NCBI RefSeq assembly: GCF_014836335.1
Contig: NZ_JACSRA010000011.1
Location: forward strand, 1-64,000
Direction: 5' to 3'
Source: Clostridium cibarium
Lineage (GTDB): Bacteria > Bacillota > Clostridia > Clostridiales > Clostridiaceae
Length of the DNA: 64,000 nt
In this document: positions 7,982 to 16,339 of the stretch, one piece after another
Numbering within the stretch: the stretch's first letter is position 1
Layout of the letters: every line of letters begins with the position of its first letter
Notes under the pieces: model-generated
The model's input: the letters and a program-made list of their open reading frames with translations, nothing else
What the model was told of the DNA's origin: nothing
Database searches by the model: none
Translations under genes and position numbers: made by a program

Positions 7982-9157
7982 TTATTCTTTTATTATATTT
8001 CGCATCACCCTAATCATTTTTATTGATATCATAACTGTTAAAATCAATTTTAAAGTATTAAAAAATTCTATACTTCCATATAATAAAAAGTATTTTATAT
8101 TTTTATAAATTGAAAATATGCTATACCCAAACATTAAAATTAATGCACTTACAAAAGCTATCATAAAAATAGATAACCCTTTAATATACATATGCAAAAA
8201 TTTTTTCTGCCTTTCATCTAAATTACTTTTTAAATTTTTATTTTCTTTTTTTATCCTAAACTTTGATAGTACTATATTCATAGAATACTTAAGTAAATTT
8301 TCTATTTCAAAATAATCAGCAAGAACCCAATAACCATCTAACTTTATGAAAGGAATCAAATTTGTCAGACAACAAATTCCAAATATCAAACATAAAAAAA
8401 ATAAATTTCCAAACCCCAATATTATACTTATCAATGAAATTAAGGATAAGTAGATATATTGAAAATATAATCCTGCCAAATTAACAAAAACTCTCTTGTC
8501 TTTATTCAATTTCCAAACTTCATCTAAATCTATAAATAGTACAGGAGATGTAAAATAAAATCCGAAACCTATATTTCCTGGAGTAACACCAAAATATTTA
8601 GAGCAAAAGAAATGACCAAGTTCATGAATAAATACACTTAGATATAGTAATAATAATGGAATAATTATTGTACTAACTTTTTTTAATGACATAACTACAT
8701 CATAAATCTTATTATTATCATAAAATTTTATAATTCCTATTAAATTAATTATCAATATAAGAGTACATGCACCTATACATATTTTTTTTTCAAACAATTT
8801 GTCTATAAATTTAAAACCAGCTATTTTCTTTGAGTCTATTAATTTAACTTTCCAAAACAAGAAACTTTTTTTTATATTTAAATTTTCATTTCCTTCAGCT
8901 ATACCCATTTTATTAAATAAACTTCCATATAGCTCTATTAATTTTTTTGCAGAAATGTCTGTATTTAAAATATTAGATATATCATCATATGTATTTTTTC
9001 CATCCATAGCTTCTATAATATCTTTACACTCTTGAGTTATTTTATATTTTTTTACAGGTGTCATTAATATATAACTTTTTTCCTTCTTTTCACTTATCAT
9101 AGATTCAATTGTAAAATTATTTTTTAAAATAGGTATTTTACTTTTATAACAATCCAT
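7982..9157 (-). CDS. Membrane M50 (site-2 type) peptidase with N-terminal PqqD-like domain
   Basis: 391 residues. ATG 9157 is chosen because GTGGAG lies just upstream. Residues 1-95 look like a PqqD/RRE winged-helix fold (FTIESMISEKKEKSYILMTP ... DIIEAMDGKNTYDDISNILN ... YGSLFNKMGIAE), the domain that binds RiPP leader peptides. Then come hydrophobic helices, with the zinc motif HELGH at 178-182 and the third-ligand motif LIPFIKLDGYWVLADYF at about 268-284, both diagnostic of M50 proteases. The gene follows two precursor-peptide genes, like YydH next to the radical-SAM-modified YydF of Bacillus. The likely job is to recognise and cut the modified precursor in the membrane. Confidence 0.8.
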   Translation of the reverse strand: MDCYKSKIPILKNNFTIESMISEKKEKSYILMTPVKKYKITQECKDIIEAMDGKNTYDDISNILNTDISAKKLIELYGSLFNKMGIAEGNENLNIKKSFLFWKVKLIDSKKIAGFKFIDKLFEKKICIGACTLILIINLIGIIKFYDNNKIYDVVMSLKKVSTIIIPLLLLYLSVFIHELGHFFCSKYFGVTPGNIGFGFYFTSPVLFIDLDEVWKLNKDKRVFVNLAGLYFQYIYLSLISLISIILGFGNLFFLCLIFGICCLTNLIPFIKLDGYWVLADYFEIENLLKYSMNIVLSKFRIKKENKNLKSNLDERQKKFLHMYIKGLSIFMIAFVSALILMFGYSIFSIYKNIKYFLLYGSIEFFNTLKLILTVMISIKMIRVMRNIIKE

Positions 9158-9177
9158 TTTTATCTCCACTTAATATA

Positions 9178-9223
9178 GTTATTTCTATTGAAATGTAGTA
9201 AAGTACATTTCAATAGAAATAAC
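9178..9223 (-). other. 20-bp perfect hairpin between the precursor genes and the protease gene
   Basis: Arms 9178-9197 and 9204-9223 (GTTATTTCTATTGAAATGTA and its exact complement) with a 6-nt loop. It has no T-run on the minus strand, so it is probably a transcript-stabilising or attenuating hairpin rather than a full terminator. Such structures after RiPP precursor genes raise precursor mRNA relative to the enzymes downstream. Confidence 0.6.
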
Positions 9224-9246
9224 ATTTTTAGATTACAAATTAAAAT

Positions 9247-9342
9247 TTATTCCCAATAACCTAAAGAACAAACTCTTCCAAATTCATCTCTTTCTTCTAA
9301 TTCTTCTGCTAGTCTTTCTTCTAACTCTTCCATTTTTTCCAT
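9247..9342 (-). CDS. Putative RiPP precursor peptide 1 (31 aa, C-terminal CSLGYWE)
   Basis: ATG 9342 follows a strong GGGGAGGTG site. The 31-residue product has a very acidic, probably helical N-terminal half (EELEERLAEELEERDEFG) and ends RVCSLGYWE. A highly charged leader plus a short tail with one Cys, one Tyr and one Trp is the layout of a ribosomally made, post-translationally modified peptide. It is a near copy of the gene at 9449 (differences Lys3/Arg and Ser26/Pro) and lies between a radical SAM maturase and an M50 protease. The function is inferred; no known family is recognised. Confidence 0.75.
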   Translation of the reverse strand: MEKMEELEERLAEELEERDEFGRVCSLGYWE

Positions 9343-9448
9343 CTCTTTCACCTCCCCTTCTAATGTTTCCTCATTACTTTACTTGTACAATTTCTTAATA
9401 TAAATGACTTATTATCTTACAAGTCCATTTTATATTGACATTAAGAAA

Positions 9449-9544
9449 CTATTCCCAATAACCTAAAGGACAAACTCTTCCGAATTCGTCTCTTTCTTCT
9501 AGTTCTTCTGCTAGTCTTTCTTCTAACTCTTCCATTCTTTCCAC
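9449..9544 (-). CDS. Putative RiPP precursor peptide 2 (31 aa, C-terminal CPLGYWE)
   Basis: GTG 9544 is placed behind AAAGGAGGTGAG; an internal ATG three codons later is possible but badly spaced. It shares 28 or 29 of 31 residues with the peptide at 9247-9342, and the nucleotide sequences are almost the same, so the pair is a recent tandem duplication. The tail is RVCPLGYWE. Trp is the penultimate residue, a position like the prenylated Trp near the C terminus of ComX. It begins 41 bases after the radical SAM gene stop, so it is probably co-transcribed. Confidence 0.75.
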   Translation of the reverse strand: MERMEELEERLAEELEERDEFGRVCPLGYWE

Positions 9545-9584
9545 TCTTCTCACCTCCTTTCAATGATTCTCCAACATTGTTTAC

Positions 9585-10901
9585 TTAGATACTTCTTAAC
9601 ACCTCATCGAAAATTTCTGGATAATCGCCACATACTGCCTTATCAAATTCATTTTCAGTTCTAATATTATCTGCTGTACATCCTCCAGAACAATATAATG
9701 CATATTTACAATTTATACATTTATCCATATTAGAAACATACCTATTCTGCCATTTGATAATATTCTTATTTAATATAAAGCTATCATCCTCTATCTCTCC
9801 GTAGCAATAACTTGTACCCACTAAATCAAAGCAATTATAGATTTGTCCACTTGGATCAATCAGAATATTATTAGCATTACTGCTACAGCCTTCAGATTTA
9901 AATAATACTAATTTATTTTGATTTATATACTTGCTCATTTTACTTTTTATCTCAGAATATACTCCAACAATTTCTACAGGGTTTATACTTTTATCATTTA
10001 AACTTTTAATGTGGTTTAAAATGTCTACAACACTAGTTGAATTAGCTCTATTACATTCATTAATTGATGCAAAATAGTATCTAAAATTACTATAGCCTGT
10101 CCATCCTTTTTCCCTATAAAAATCAATTAGTTTAGGTATTTCATCCATATTATCTTTACTTATATTACTTCTAACACTAACCTTTATATTATTTTTTAAT
10201 GCACATTTTATATTACTTACAATTTTATCAAATGTACCTTTTCTTCCAAGTAAATACCTGCTTTTATCGTGATATTCTTGTAACCCGTCCAAAGTAAACT
10301 GTAGGCAGTTGATTGTATCACGACCAAAAATACCCATAAATTTATCCAAGTCATAACCATTTGTTGAAATAGAAAATTTAAAGCCATACGTTTTACCTTT
10401 ATTTAATATATATTTGATTATATTGCAATTCTTTGCCATTAAAGGCTCTCCTCCTAATATATATATATTAGGATCAACTCCTTTACCTAATTTATTAAGT
10501 GTTTTAAAAATTGAATCTATCGTTTCCTTGCTAATTATTTTTTCTCTATCCTTATTACAATTAGCATTACTTCTTTCAAAACAATATGGGCATCTAAAAT
10601 TACAATCATAGGTTGGTAAAATTGATATAGTGTACCTTTTTAATGCATTCTTATGAAGTATATCAGCCATCCTCTTCATAATTTTCTTTTCATCTGTATC
10701 ACTGCTACAAATATATCCCCTTTTAGCTAGGTATTCCTTCACTTTAAGCGGTTCTTGATTTAATAGTTTTTCATCTTTAGTTAATAGTACCTTTCCTATA
10801 TTTTCATCAAAACAATCATATGATCCTGTACATCCATTAAGTATTGAATACTTTCCCTTAGAATTTACAACTATATTATATTTACTAAACTTAGTTTTCA
10901 T
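9585..10901 (-). CDS. Radical SAM/SPASM peptide maturase
   Basis: 438 residues from ATG 10901 (an in-frame GTG at 10910 is an alternative). An N-terminal domain of about 90 residues resembles those that bind peptide substrates. The radical SAM cluster motif is CNFRCPYC at residues 100-107, with GGEP around 150 (YILGGEPLMAKN) for SAM binding. The C-terminal SPASM region carries the further cluster cysteines (EGCSSNA, YNCFDL, CINCKYALYCSGGC and VCGDYPE). Enzymes of this layout install thioether, C-C or D-residue modifications in RiPPs. Its 5' end overlaps the terpene-synthase-like gene and its 3' end abuts the precursor genes, so these peptides are its obvious substrates. The type of modification is unknown. 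Confidence 0.85.
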   Translation of the reverse strand: MKTKFSKYNIVVNSKGKYSILNGCTGSYDCFDENIGKVLLTKDEKLLNQEPLKVKEYLAKRGYICSSDTDEKKIMKRMADILHKNALKRYTISILPTYDCNFRCPYCFERSNANCNKDREKIISKETIDSIFKTLNKLGKGVDPNIYILGGEPLMAKNCNIIKYILNKGKTYGFKFSISTNGYDLDKFMGIFGRDTINCLQFTLDGLQEYHDKSRYLLGRKGTFDKIVSNIKCALKNNIKVSVRSNISKDNMDEIPKLIDFYREKGWTGYSNFRYYFASINECNRANSTSVVDILNHIKSLNDKSINPVEIVGVYSEIKSKMSKYINQNKLVLFKSEGCSSNANNILIDPSGQIYNCFDLVGTSYCYGEIEDDSFILNKNIIKWQNRYVSNMDKCINCKYALYCSGGCTADNIRTENEFDKAVCGDYPEIFDEVLRSI

Positions 10902-12906
10902 TTTTCTCACCGTACCCTATAATTAATTTGCTTGATTTTAATAAAGAATCTATACAAAATATAGTAGTAAGAATTGAGCTTCTATATCTTAGCAACTGTT
11001 CACTGCTATCATTTTTACCTAATCCCATTTTAATAAATTCGCAACCATACCAATAGCCATTCTCATTTACTGTCTCTATTAAATAATTAGTGGCTCTTTC
11101 CAGAGAAGATTTTACTAATTCATTTAAATATCCAATATTAAGTAATGATAAAATAGAATATGAAGTTTCCAATGGATTTCCTACTCCATCTCCCCATGAA
11201 CCATTCTCATTTTGTGACTCAATTAAAAAATTATGATATTTATTTATTACTTCATCATCTTTTACTAATTTAAATGTTTTTGATAAAACATATCCACAAT
11301 AGTAATTTCCTACATACCAATTACTTTGCCAAGAACCATTTTCAAGCTGCTTAGAATAAACTTTTTTCAAGCACTTTTCTATTACTATTCTATATTTAAC
11401 ATAATCAAAATTATACAAAGCCCCTGCAAAATTTGCATTTACCTCAATCTCATTATCCATATTAAGCATATGCTCTATTCTTTTATAATCTAACTCATCT
11501 TCATAAATTATCCAGGTTTTAAAATAATCATCACCCCTATTGATTTTAAAAACTTTATCTAGAACTTTTTGTACTTCACAATTTAAGTCTGAATTATGAC
11601 TTACACTGCAATTTACTCTTAGTATTTCTGAAAAAGTGTCTAAATCCGGACAATTCCCATACAGTCCCTCATTGTAAACCCAGCCACAATCGTACCTACT
11701 AGTTTTACTTTTAATTATATATTTGACTTCATTTTCAATTATTTTATCTAAATCTTTTAATTTATAATCTAATCCATTTTTCTTTATATCCAATAATAAA
11801 TTAAGCAAAAGTGCTCTTTGGAAAATATCAGCTCCTAAAATTTTGCTTTCTTTATCTTTGTTTTTATTTAAATTTAACATCCAATGTTTAAGTTCAAGTA
11901 ATTTATTATTATATTCACCAATAATAAAATCAATTGTGTTCTTTTTAATTGAAGATAAATTTTTTCTATTCTCTATATCTAATTTGTTTCTAAAAAAATA
12001 ATTATATTCTGTTACTTTTTCCCCTTTTATCTGCATTAAATCAATCATTAATTTATTTATCTTTACTTGCAATAATCTTATATATCTCACCCATACATCA
12101 TTTGTTTTTATGCATAAAATAGCATTTTCACAATAATTATTAGCAACATCTAATACATAAGTATCATACTTCTTGTTAACAATGGCTTTTAAAATAACTT
12201 TTTCATCTTTAATATCCTGAAGATTATTCTCTCTAATTACTTTATTTAATATCCATGAATATCTTCCATTTTTAAAATCATCTTTCCAATCCCTAAGATC
12301 ATCGTATAATTGTAGCGCAACTGACATTGAATCTAGTGCTTTCTCAAAATCTTGTATTCCCTCTTTATTTTCTGTTAGACAGCCCATAACAGTAGGTATT
12401 ATCTTTGCTAACGCCTGCTTTCCTTTTGATATAGTTTCAAACTGTTCCCAAGAATAGTTTTCTAGCTTACCAAACATATTTTCATGTTCCAATTTTACTG
12501 CTGTAACATATTCTTTATAATACTTGAAATAATAGTCCCATATTCTATTATCGCCCTTACATAACTCACTAAACTTCTTAGTAAAAATTTGATTTACCAA
12601 AGTTTTATTATGAAACAACTGTTCAGTTAATTCTATCTGTTCATCAAAAACTTTATCTGTATACAAGCAATAATCTAAGCATAAAACACTACATACACAC
12701 AATTCAGATAACTTTTTTTCATCATAAAAATCAAATGATCTATTAAAAATAAAAGGGAATAAATAATATGATGACTTGCCTGCAAAATGCACTTCCTCAT
12801 TTGTTATATCTTGTATACTCTTTCTTATACTTTCTAACTTTTCATATACTTCATCAATTTTCGTTTCTGCTTTTGTACCAAAGATATAATTTATTCCTTT
12901 ATTCAT
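10891..12906 (-). CDS. Fusion of class-I isoprenoid synthase-like and terpene-cyclase-like domains
   Basis: 671 residues. The N-terminal domain (about 1-300) is all-helical, with Asp residues in LDYCLYTDKVFDEQ (77-90) and a clear second Asp-rich motif DDLRDWKDDFKNGR (202-215), the pattern of trans-prenyltransferases and class I terpene synthases. The C-terminal half (about 390-655) has alpha-toroid repeats with QW-like motifs: DCGWVYNEGLYGNCPDLDTF (406-425), QLENGSWQSNW (520-530), NENGSWGDGVGNPLETSYSI (567-586) and NENGYW (614-619), as in squalene/terpene cyclases. A true DxDD acid motif is not seen; DLDT stands near its place. It could make or attach an isoprenoid, perhaps on the precursor Trp as ComQ does on ComX. 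Which of these it does is inference. Confidence 0.7.
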   Translation of the reverse strand: MNKGINYIFGTKAETKIDEVYEKLESIRKSIQDITNEEVHFAGKSSYYLFPFIFNRSFDFYDEKKLSELCVCSVLCLDYCLYTDKVFDEQIELTEQLFHNKTLVNQIFTKKFSELCKGDNRIWDYYFKYYKEYVTAVKLEHENMFGKLENYSWEQFETISKGKQALAKIIPTVMGCLTENKEGIQDFEKALDSMSVALQLYDDLRDWKDDFKNGRYSWILNKVIRENNLQDIKDEKVILKAIVNKKYDTYVLDVANNYCENAILCIKTNDVWVRYIRLLQVKINKLMIDLMQIKGEKVTEYNYFFRNKLDIENRKNLSSIKKNTIDFIIGEYNNKLLELKHWMLNLNKNKDKESKILGADIFQRALLLNLLLDIKKNGLDYKLKDLDKIIENEVKYIIKSKTSRYDCGWVYNEGLYGNCPDLDTFSEILRVNCSVSHNSDLNCEVQKVLDKVFKINRGDDYFKTWIIYEDELDYKRIEHMLNMDNEIEVNANFAGALYNFDYVKYRIVIEKCLKKVYSKQLENGSWQSNWYVGNYYCGYVLSKTFKLVKDDEVINKYHNFLIESQNENGSWGDGVGNPLETSYSILSLLNIGYLNELVKSSLERATNYLIETVNENGYWYGCEFIKMGLGKNDSSEQLLRYRSSILTTIFCIDSLLKSSKLIIGYGEKNEN

Positions 12907-12949
12907 AATATATTACCTACACTCCTTTTATTTATATCAATTTAGTCAC

Positions 12950-13459
12950 TTAACAAATTTCTTTAATATTATAATTTAATATTTTCTTAAACCAAAAAGT
13001 AAAATCATCTGGTTTTTTCTCTACTTCTTTTAATAATTCTTTCATATTAATCCATGCAAATTCTTCTATTTCATCATCATTAACTATAACTATTCCATCA
13101 TATATTCCTACAAAAATATGATCATATTCATTTTCATATAGATTATTATTTAAGCTTGTTTCATAACAAAATGTTGTTTTTTCAATAATTTCGCAATCAA
13201 ATCCCAGTTCTTCCTTAAGTCTTCTATGTGCTGCATATTCAGTTGTTTCATTGATTCTAGGATGACTACAGCAGCTATTTGACCATAATCCTGGAGAATG
13301 ATATTTATGTAAAGCTCTTTTTTGAATAAGCATTTCTCCTTTAGAATTGAATATAAATACCGAGAAAGCTCTATGTCTTAATCCTTTATGATGAGCTTCA
13401 ATTTTCTCACATTTTCCAACAATATTATCTTTTTTATCAACCAAAATTACTTCTTCCAT
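12950..13459 (-). CDS. idi: Type I isopentenyl-diphosphate delta-isomerase
   Basis: 169 residues from ATG 13459, behind AAAGGAAGA; a GTG 7 codons earlier is less well placed. It has the Nudix fold of IDI-1: HHKGLRHRAFSVFIFNSKGE, then LWSNSCCSHPR with the catalytic Cys and metal His, RRLKEELGF (Nudix box) and the Glu pair in ENEYDHIF. It converts IPP to DMAPP, the allylic starter for prenyl chains. Lying first in the run of genes with a prenyltransferase-like enzyme 43 bases downstream, it probably raises the allylic diphosphate supply for that pathway. Confidence 0.9.
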   Translation of the reverse strand: MEEVILVDKKDNIVGKCEKIEAHHKGLRHRAFSVFIFNSKGEMLIQKRALHKYHSPGLWSNSCCSHPRINETTEYAAHRRLKEELGFDCEIIEKTTFCYETSLNNNLYENEYDHIFVGIYDGIVIVNDDEIEEFAWINMKELLKEVEKKPDDFTFWFKKILNYNIKEIC

Positions 13460-13707
13460 ATCTATTCTTCCTTTTTCCACTCTTTACCATCAATATATCA
13501 AATAAGTAAATTTACATCAACCCCTTTATTTGTATATTTAGTTCTTTTTGTGCAATATTATATATTTTTACCACTTTATCGTTATAAGAATTTCATTTTA
13601 TTATAACTATTAATATGCAAATATTTTTATTTACTTGTAATTTCTCTATCAATTCTTCTCATAATACTTTTTATTAAGTGAAGCCAATTTGCTGAACTTT
13701 AGATATA

Positions 13708-13760
13708 AAAAAAGAGCAAAAAAATCTGTTTATTATTCCAACAGATTTTTTGCTCTTTTA
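13708..13760. terminator. Strong bidirectional terminator
   Basis: Inverted repeat with arms 13710-13730 and 13740-13759 (AACAGATTTTTTGCTCTTTT), flanked by A- and T-runs on both sides. It insulates the isoprenoid/RiPP-like genes from the left from the PhnA-like gene on the right. Confidence 0.75.
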
Positions 13761-13808
13761 AAAACTACTTTTTTTGTTACTCTTATATTTATTAGTTAAA
13801 TTATGCAC

Positions 13809-13848
13809 AAAAAAGAGAATTCAATTTTAATGTTGAATTCTCTTTTTT
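13809..13848. terminator. Terminator-like hairpin
   Basis: Perfect 16-bp arms (AAAAAAGAGAATTCAA at 13809-13824 and its complement at 13833-13848) with an 8-nt loop and T-run. Its right arm begins the dispersed repeat shared with 3027-3072. Confidence 0.6.
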
Positions 13849-13882
13849 TATCGGCTAGTATCGAATTTATTTTGATATAGCC
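13835..13882. repeat. Dispersed repeat, copy 2 (with 3027-3072)
   Basis: GAATTCTCTTTTTTTATCGG ... TTTTGATATAGCC matches the copy near the IS1182-type remnant with a handful of changes. Probably an insertion-element end or other small mobile scrap. Confidence 0.5.
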
Positions 13883-13977
13883 CTTTTTTTAATAAGATTA
13901 CTCCATTGCAACCTATGTGTTTTTAATGTGAAAAGATCAGATATCCTTAATGATATTATTATTTTTGCACCTGAAAA

Positions 13978-14322
13978 TTATACCTTTTTTACAAATTCCG
14001 ATTTTAAACTCATAGCTCCAAATCCATCAATCTTGCAATCAATATTATGATCTCCATCAACTAAACGTATATTTTTTACTTTTGTTCCCTTTTTTAAAGA
14101 CGATGAGGCACCTTTTACTTTAAGATCCTTAATTATCATTACAGAATCACCATCATTTAAGATATTTCCATTTGCATCTTTAACAACATTTTCATTTTCA
14201 TCGTTAATATCTTCTAATCCTGCAATCCATTGATGAGCGCACTCTGGACAAATTAGAAATCCTCCATCTTCATAAGTATATTCAGAATTACATTTTGGAC
14301 AATTTGGTAAACTATTCATCAA
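13978..14322 (-). CDS. PhnA/YjdM family zinc-ribbon protein
   Basis: 114 residues. The N-terminal zinc ribbon has two Cys pairs (LPNCPKC at 7-11 and [10 protein letters not shown]), followed by the C-terminal SH3-like YjdM domain ([26 protein letters not shown] ... [20 protein letters not shown]). Length and order match the family in full. Once linked to alkylphosphonate use by gene context in E. coli, the family has no firmly known activity. It is a single gene with a good ribosome binding site. Confidence 0.85.
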   Translation of the reverse strand: MMNSLPNCPKCNSEYTYEDGGFLICPECAHQWIAGLEDINDENENVVKDANGNILNDGDSVMIIKDLKVKGASSSLKKGTKVKNIRLVDGDHNIDCKIDGFGAMSLKSEFVKKV

Positions 14323-14468
14323 TATATTTCCTCCATTTGTTCTTTTAATTTTTCATCTAAAAGTTCTCTCAATTTTTAATAGGATTCTATAATAACATAC
14401 TCTTCTCTTCTTAACAAACTATTCCTTACCATTTTTGCTAAAGCATCCTCTGAGCCCGCATTTTCCCA

Positions 14469-14520
14469 GCATATTCTGAAGAATATAAGAATACTACCAT
14501 ATATATTCTTCAGAATATGC
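14469..14520. terminator. 19-bp perfect inverted repeat after the sensor kinase gene
   Basis: GCATATTCTGAAGAATATA (14469-14487) is exactly complementary to 14502-14520, 13 bases after the kinase stop. There is no clear T-run, so termination is likely but unproven. Confidence 0.5.
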
Positions 14521-14533
14521 TAATTTTTATTTA

Positions 14534-15637
14534 TCAAATAACTGGCAGTTTTATTTCAAATATGGTTCTATTATTATCACTATAAGCTACTATTTCTCCA
14601 TTATGTAATTCTATAATATTTTTCGTTATAGCTAGCCCTAATCCAGATCCCCCTATCTTACTATTTCTTGATTTTTCTATTCTATAAAATCTATCAAATA
14701 TATAGGGCAAATCTATTGACGATATTGCTTCACCGTAATTTATTACTTGAACTACTGCCATATTCTCTTGTAATTTTGTTGTTACATCAACATAATAGCC
14801 TTCTTGTCCATACTTAATTGCATTAGTTAACAAATTTTCAAATGCCCTCACTAATTTTTCTGAATCTGCATTTACAATTAGCTTATCATCTGAAAATCTA
14901 ACCCTTGACTCCATATCTGCGCTTTTAAATTGATATTCAAAATAAGCAACTACTTGCCCTAATAGATCCACTAAATTAATATGATTTTTATTTAGATTAA
15001 TACTATTATTTTGCATTTTAGTAAGCTGAAATAAGTCATTTATAAGCACACTTAAACTCTTAGATTTTTCATATGCTATATTAGTATAATATCTAAGTTC
15101 AACTTCATCTTTATATTTATCACTATCGATAATTTCTAGATATCCCATTATAGAAGTTAAGGGAGTTCTTAAATCATGTGACACATTAGTTATTAATTCA
15201 TTTTTAGTTTTTTGTGCTTTTCTTTCTTCCTTAGTTATTTCTTTGAGCTGTTTTGATATATTATTTATATTTTCTGATAAAGCTCTAATATCACCTTTGG
15301 CCCTAACATCTATTAACCTGTCTAAATCACCACCAGCCATTATTTCAGTTTGATTTATAATATCTACTAAGCTCTTAGTTTTTCTATATGTTATTAGAAT
15401 ATAAAATATGAAAAATGGGACTCCACCTAAAATTATATAAGTGAAATCTCCTAATATATCATATTTAATAACCCTCCAATATCTCCAAAAATAGCTGACA
15501 CTCATCATATTAGTATTTCTATACAAATAATCTAATACAATTGCACTTATACCTATTGTGGTACATGTGAGTACCAAAGCTCCTACAAAATCAATTAATG
15601 TTGATAACCAAAATTTATATAACCTTTTATTTCTCAA
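14534..15637 (-). CDS. VanS-like sensor histidine kinase
   Basis: 367 residues. Two transmembrane helices (about 13-35 and 62-82) flank a short extracellular loop. A HAMP-like linker follows, then the HisKA box NELITNVSHDLRTPLTSIMGYL with the phosphorylated His, and the HATPase N, G1 and G2 boxes (ENLLTNAIKYG, YIFDRFYRIEKSRN, GGSGLGLAITK). It overlaps the response regulator by 11 bases and is the third gene after a VanY-type carboxypeptidase, so the signal is probably cell-wall stress or precursor status. The sequence does not reveal the ligand. Confidence 0.88.
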   Translation of the reverse strand: MRNKRLYKFWLSTLIDFVGALVLTCTTIGISAIVLDYLYRNTNMMSVSYFWRYWRVIKYDILGDFTYIILGGVPFFIFYILITYRKTKSLVDIINQTEIMAGGDLDRLIDVRAKGDIRALSENINNISKQLKEITKEERKAQKTKNELITNVSHDLRTPLTSIMGYLEIIDSDKYKDEVELRYYTNIAYEKSKSLSVLINDLFQLTKMQNNSINLNKNHINLVDLLGQVVAYFEYQFKSADMESRVRFSDDKLIVNADSEKLVRAFENLLTNAIKYGQEGYYVDVTTKLQENMAVVQVINYGEAISSIDLPYIFDRFYRIEKSRNSKIGGSGLGLAITKNIIELHNGEIVAYSDNNRTIFEIKLPVI

Positions 15638-16319
15638 TTTTATAACCCACTCCCCAAACAGTATGAATTATCTCATTACCTTCCATATGTTGCTCTATCT
15701 TATCCCTAATTCTGCTCATATGCACCATAACTGTATTATTAGATTGATAATAATTTTCTTTCCATACTCTTTCAAAAATTTCTTCTGCACTAAAGACCCG
15801 TCCTCTATTTGTAGCTAATAAATATAAAATTTCAAATTCTCTTGCTGTAAAAGCTATTTCCTTATCATCTATTGTTACTTTATGTTTCACTTTATCTATA
15901 ACCATTGATTCAATTCTTATTATGTCATCTAAAGCTTGCATCTTTGTATTAAAAAAATAAGCTCTTCTAAGTAATGCTCTTACCCTAACTATAAGTTCTA
16001 AATTGTTAAAGGGTTTACACAAATAATCATCAGCCCCAGTCATAATGCCCTGTATCTTATCCATATCTTCTGCTTTTGCACTTAACATAAGAATTGGTAT
16101 GCTATATTTTTCTCTTACTATTTTGCAAACTTCTAATCCATCCATACCTGGCATCATTATATCCAAAACTATTAAATGAATTTTTTCATCTTCTAATATT
16201 TTTAAAGCTTCTTCTCCACAACTTGCCTTAAAAACAGTAAATCCATCATTTCTAAGATTTATTTCTAATAATTCTCTTATTTCCTTTTCATCATCAACTA
16301 CAAGAATATTATTATTCAT
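15627..16319 (-). CDS. OmpR/PhoB-family response regulator (VanR-like)
   Basis: 230 residues. The receiver domain has the acidic pocket DDEKE at the start, the phospho-acceptor Asp in LIVLDIMMPGMDGLE (about residue 54) and the Lys in DDYLCKPFNN. The C-terminal winged helix ends GVGYKIEK, as in the PhoB family. It lies between the carboxypeptidase and the kinase in one operon with tight spacing, so it probably activates its own operon. Confidence 0.9.
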   Translation of the reverse strand: MNNNILVVDDEKEIRELLEINLRNDGFTVFKASCGEEALKILEDEKIHLIVLDIMMPGMDGLEVCKIVREKYSIPILMLSAKAEDMDKIQGIMTGADDYLCKPFNNLELIVRVRALLRRAYFFNTKMQALDDIIRIESMVIDKVKHKVTIDDKEIAFTAREFEILYLLATNRGRVFSAEEIFERVWKENYYQSNNTVMVHMSRIRDKIEQHMEGNEIIHTVWGVGYKIEK

Positions 16320-16339
16320 TTTCTCCTCCCACTATATAA

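Noticed and set aside
10891..12906. Plain squalene-hopene cyclase
   Set aside because: The full DxDD motif and the usual length and order are missing, and an extra N-terminal prenyl-synthase-like domain is present.
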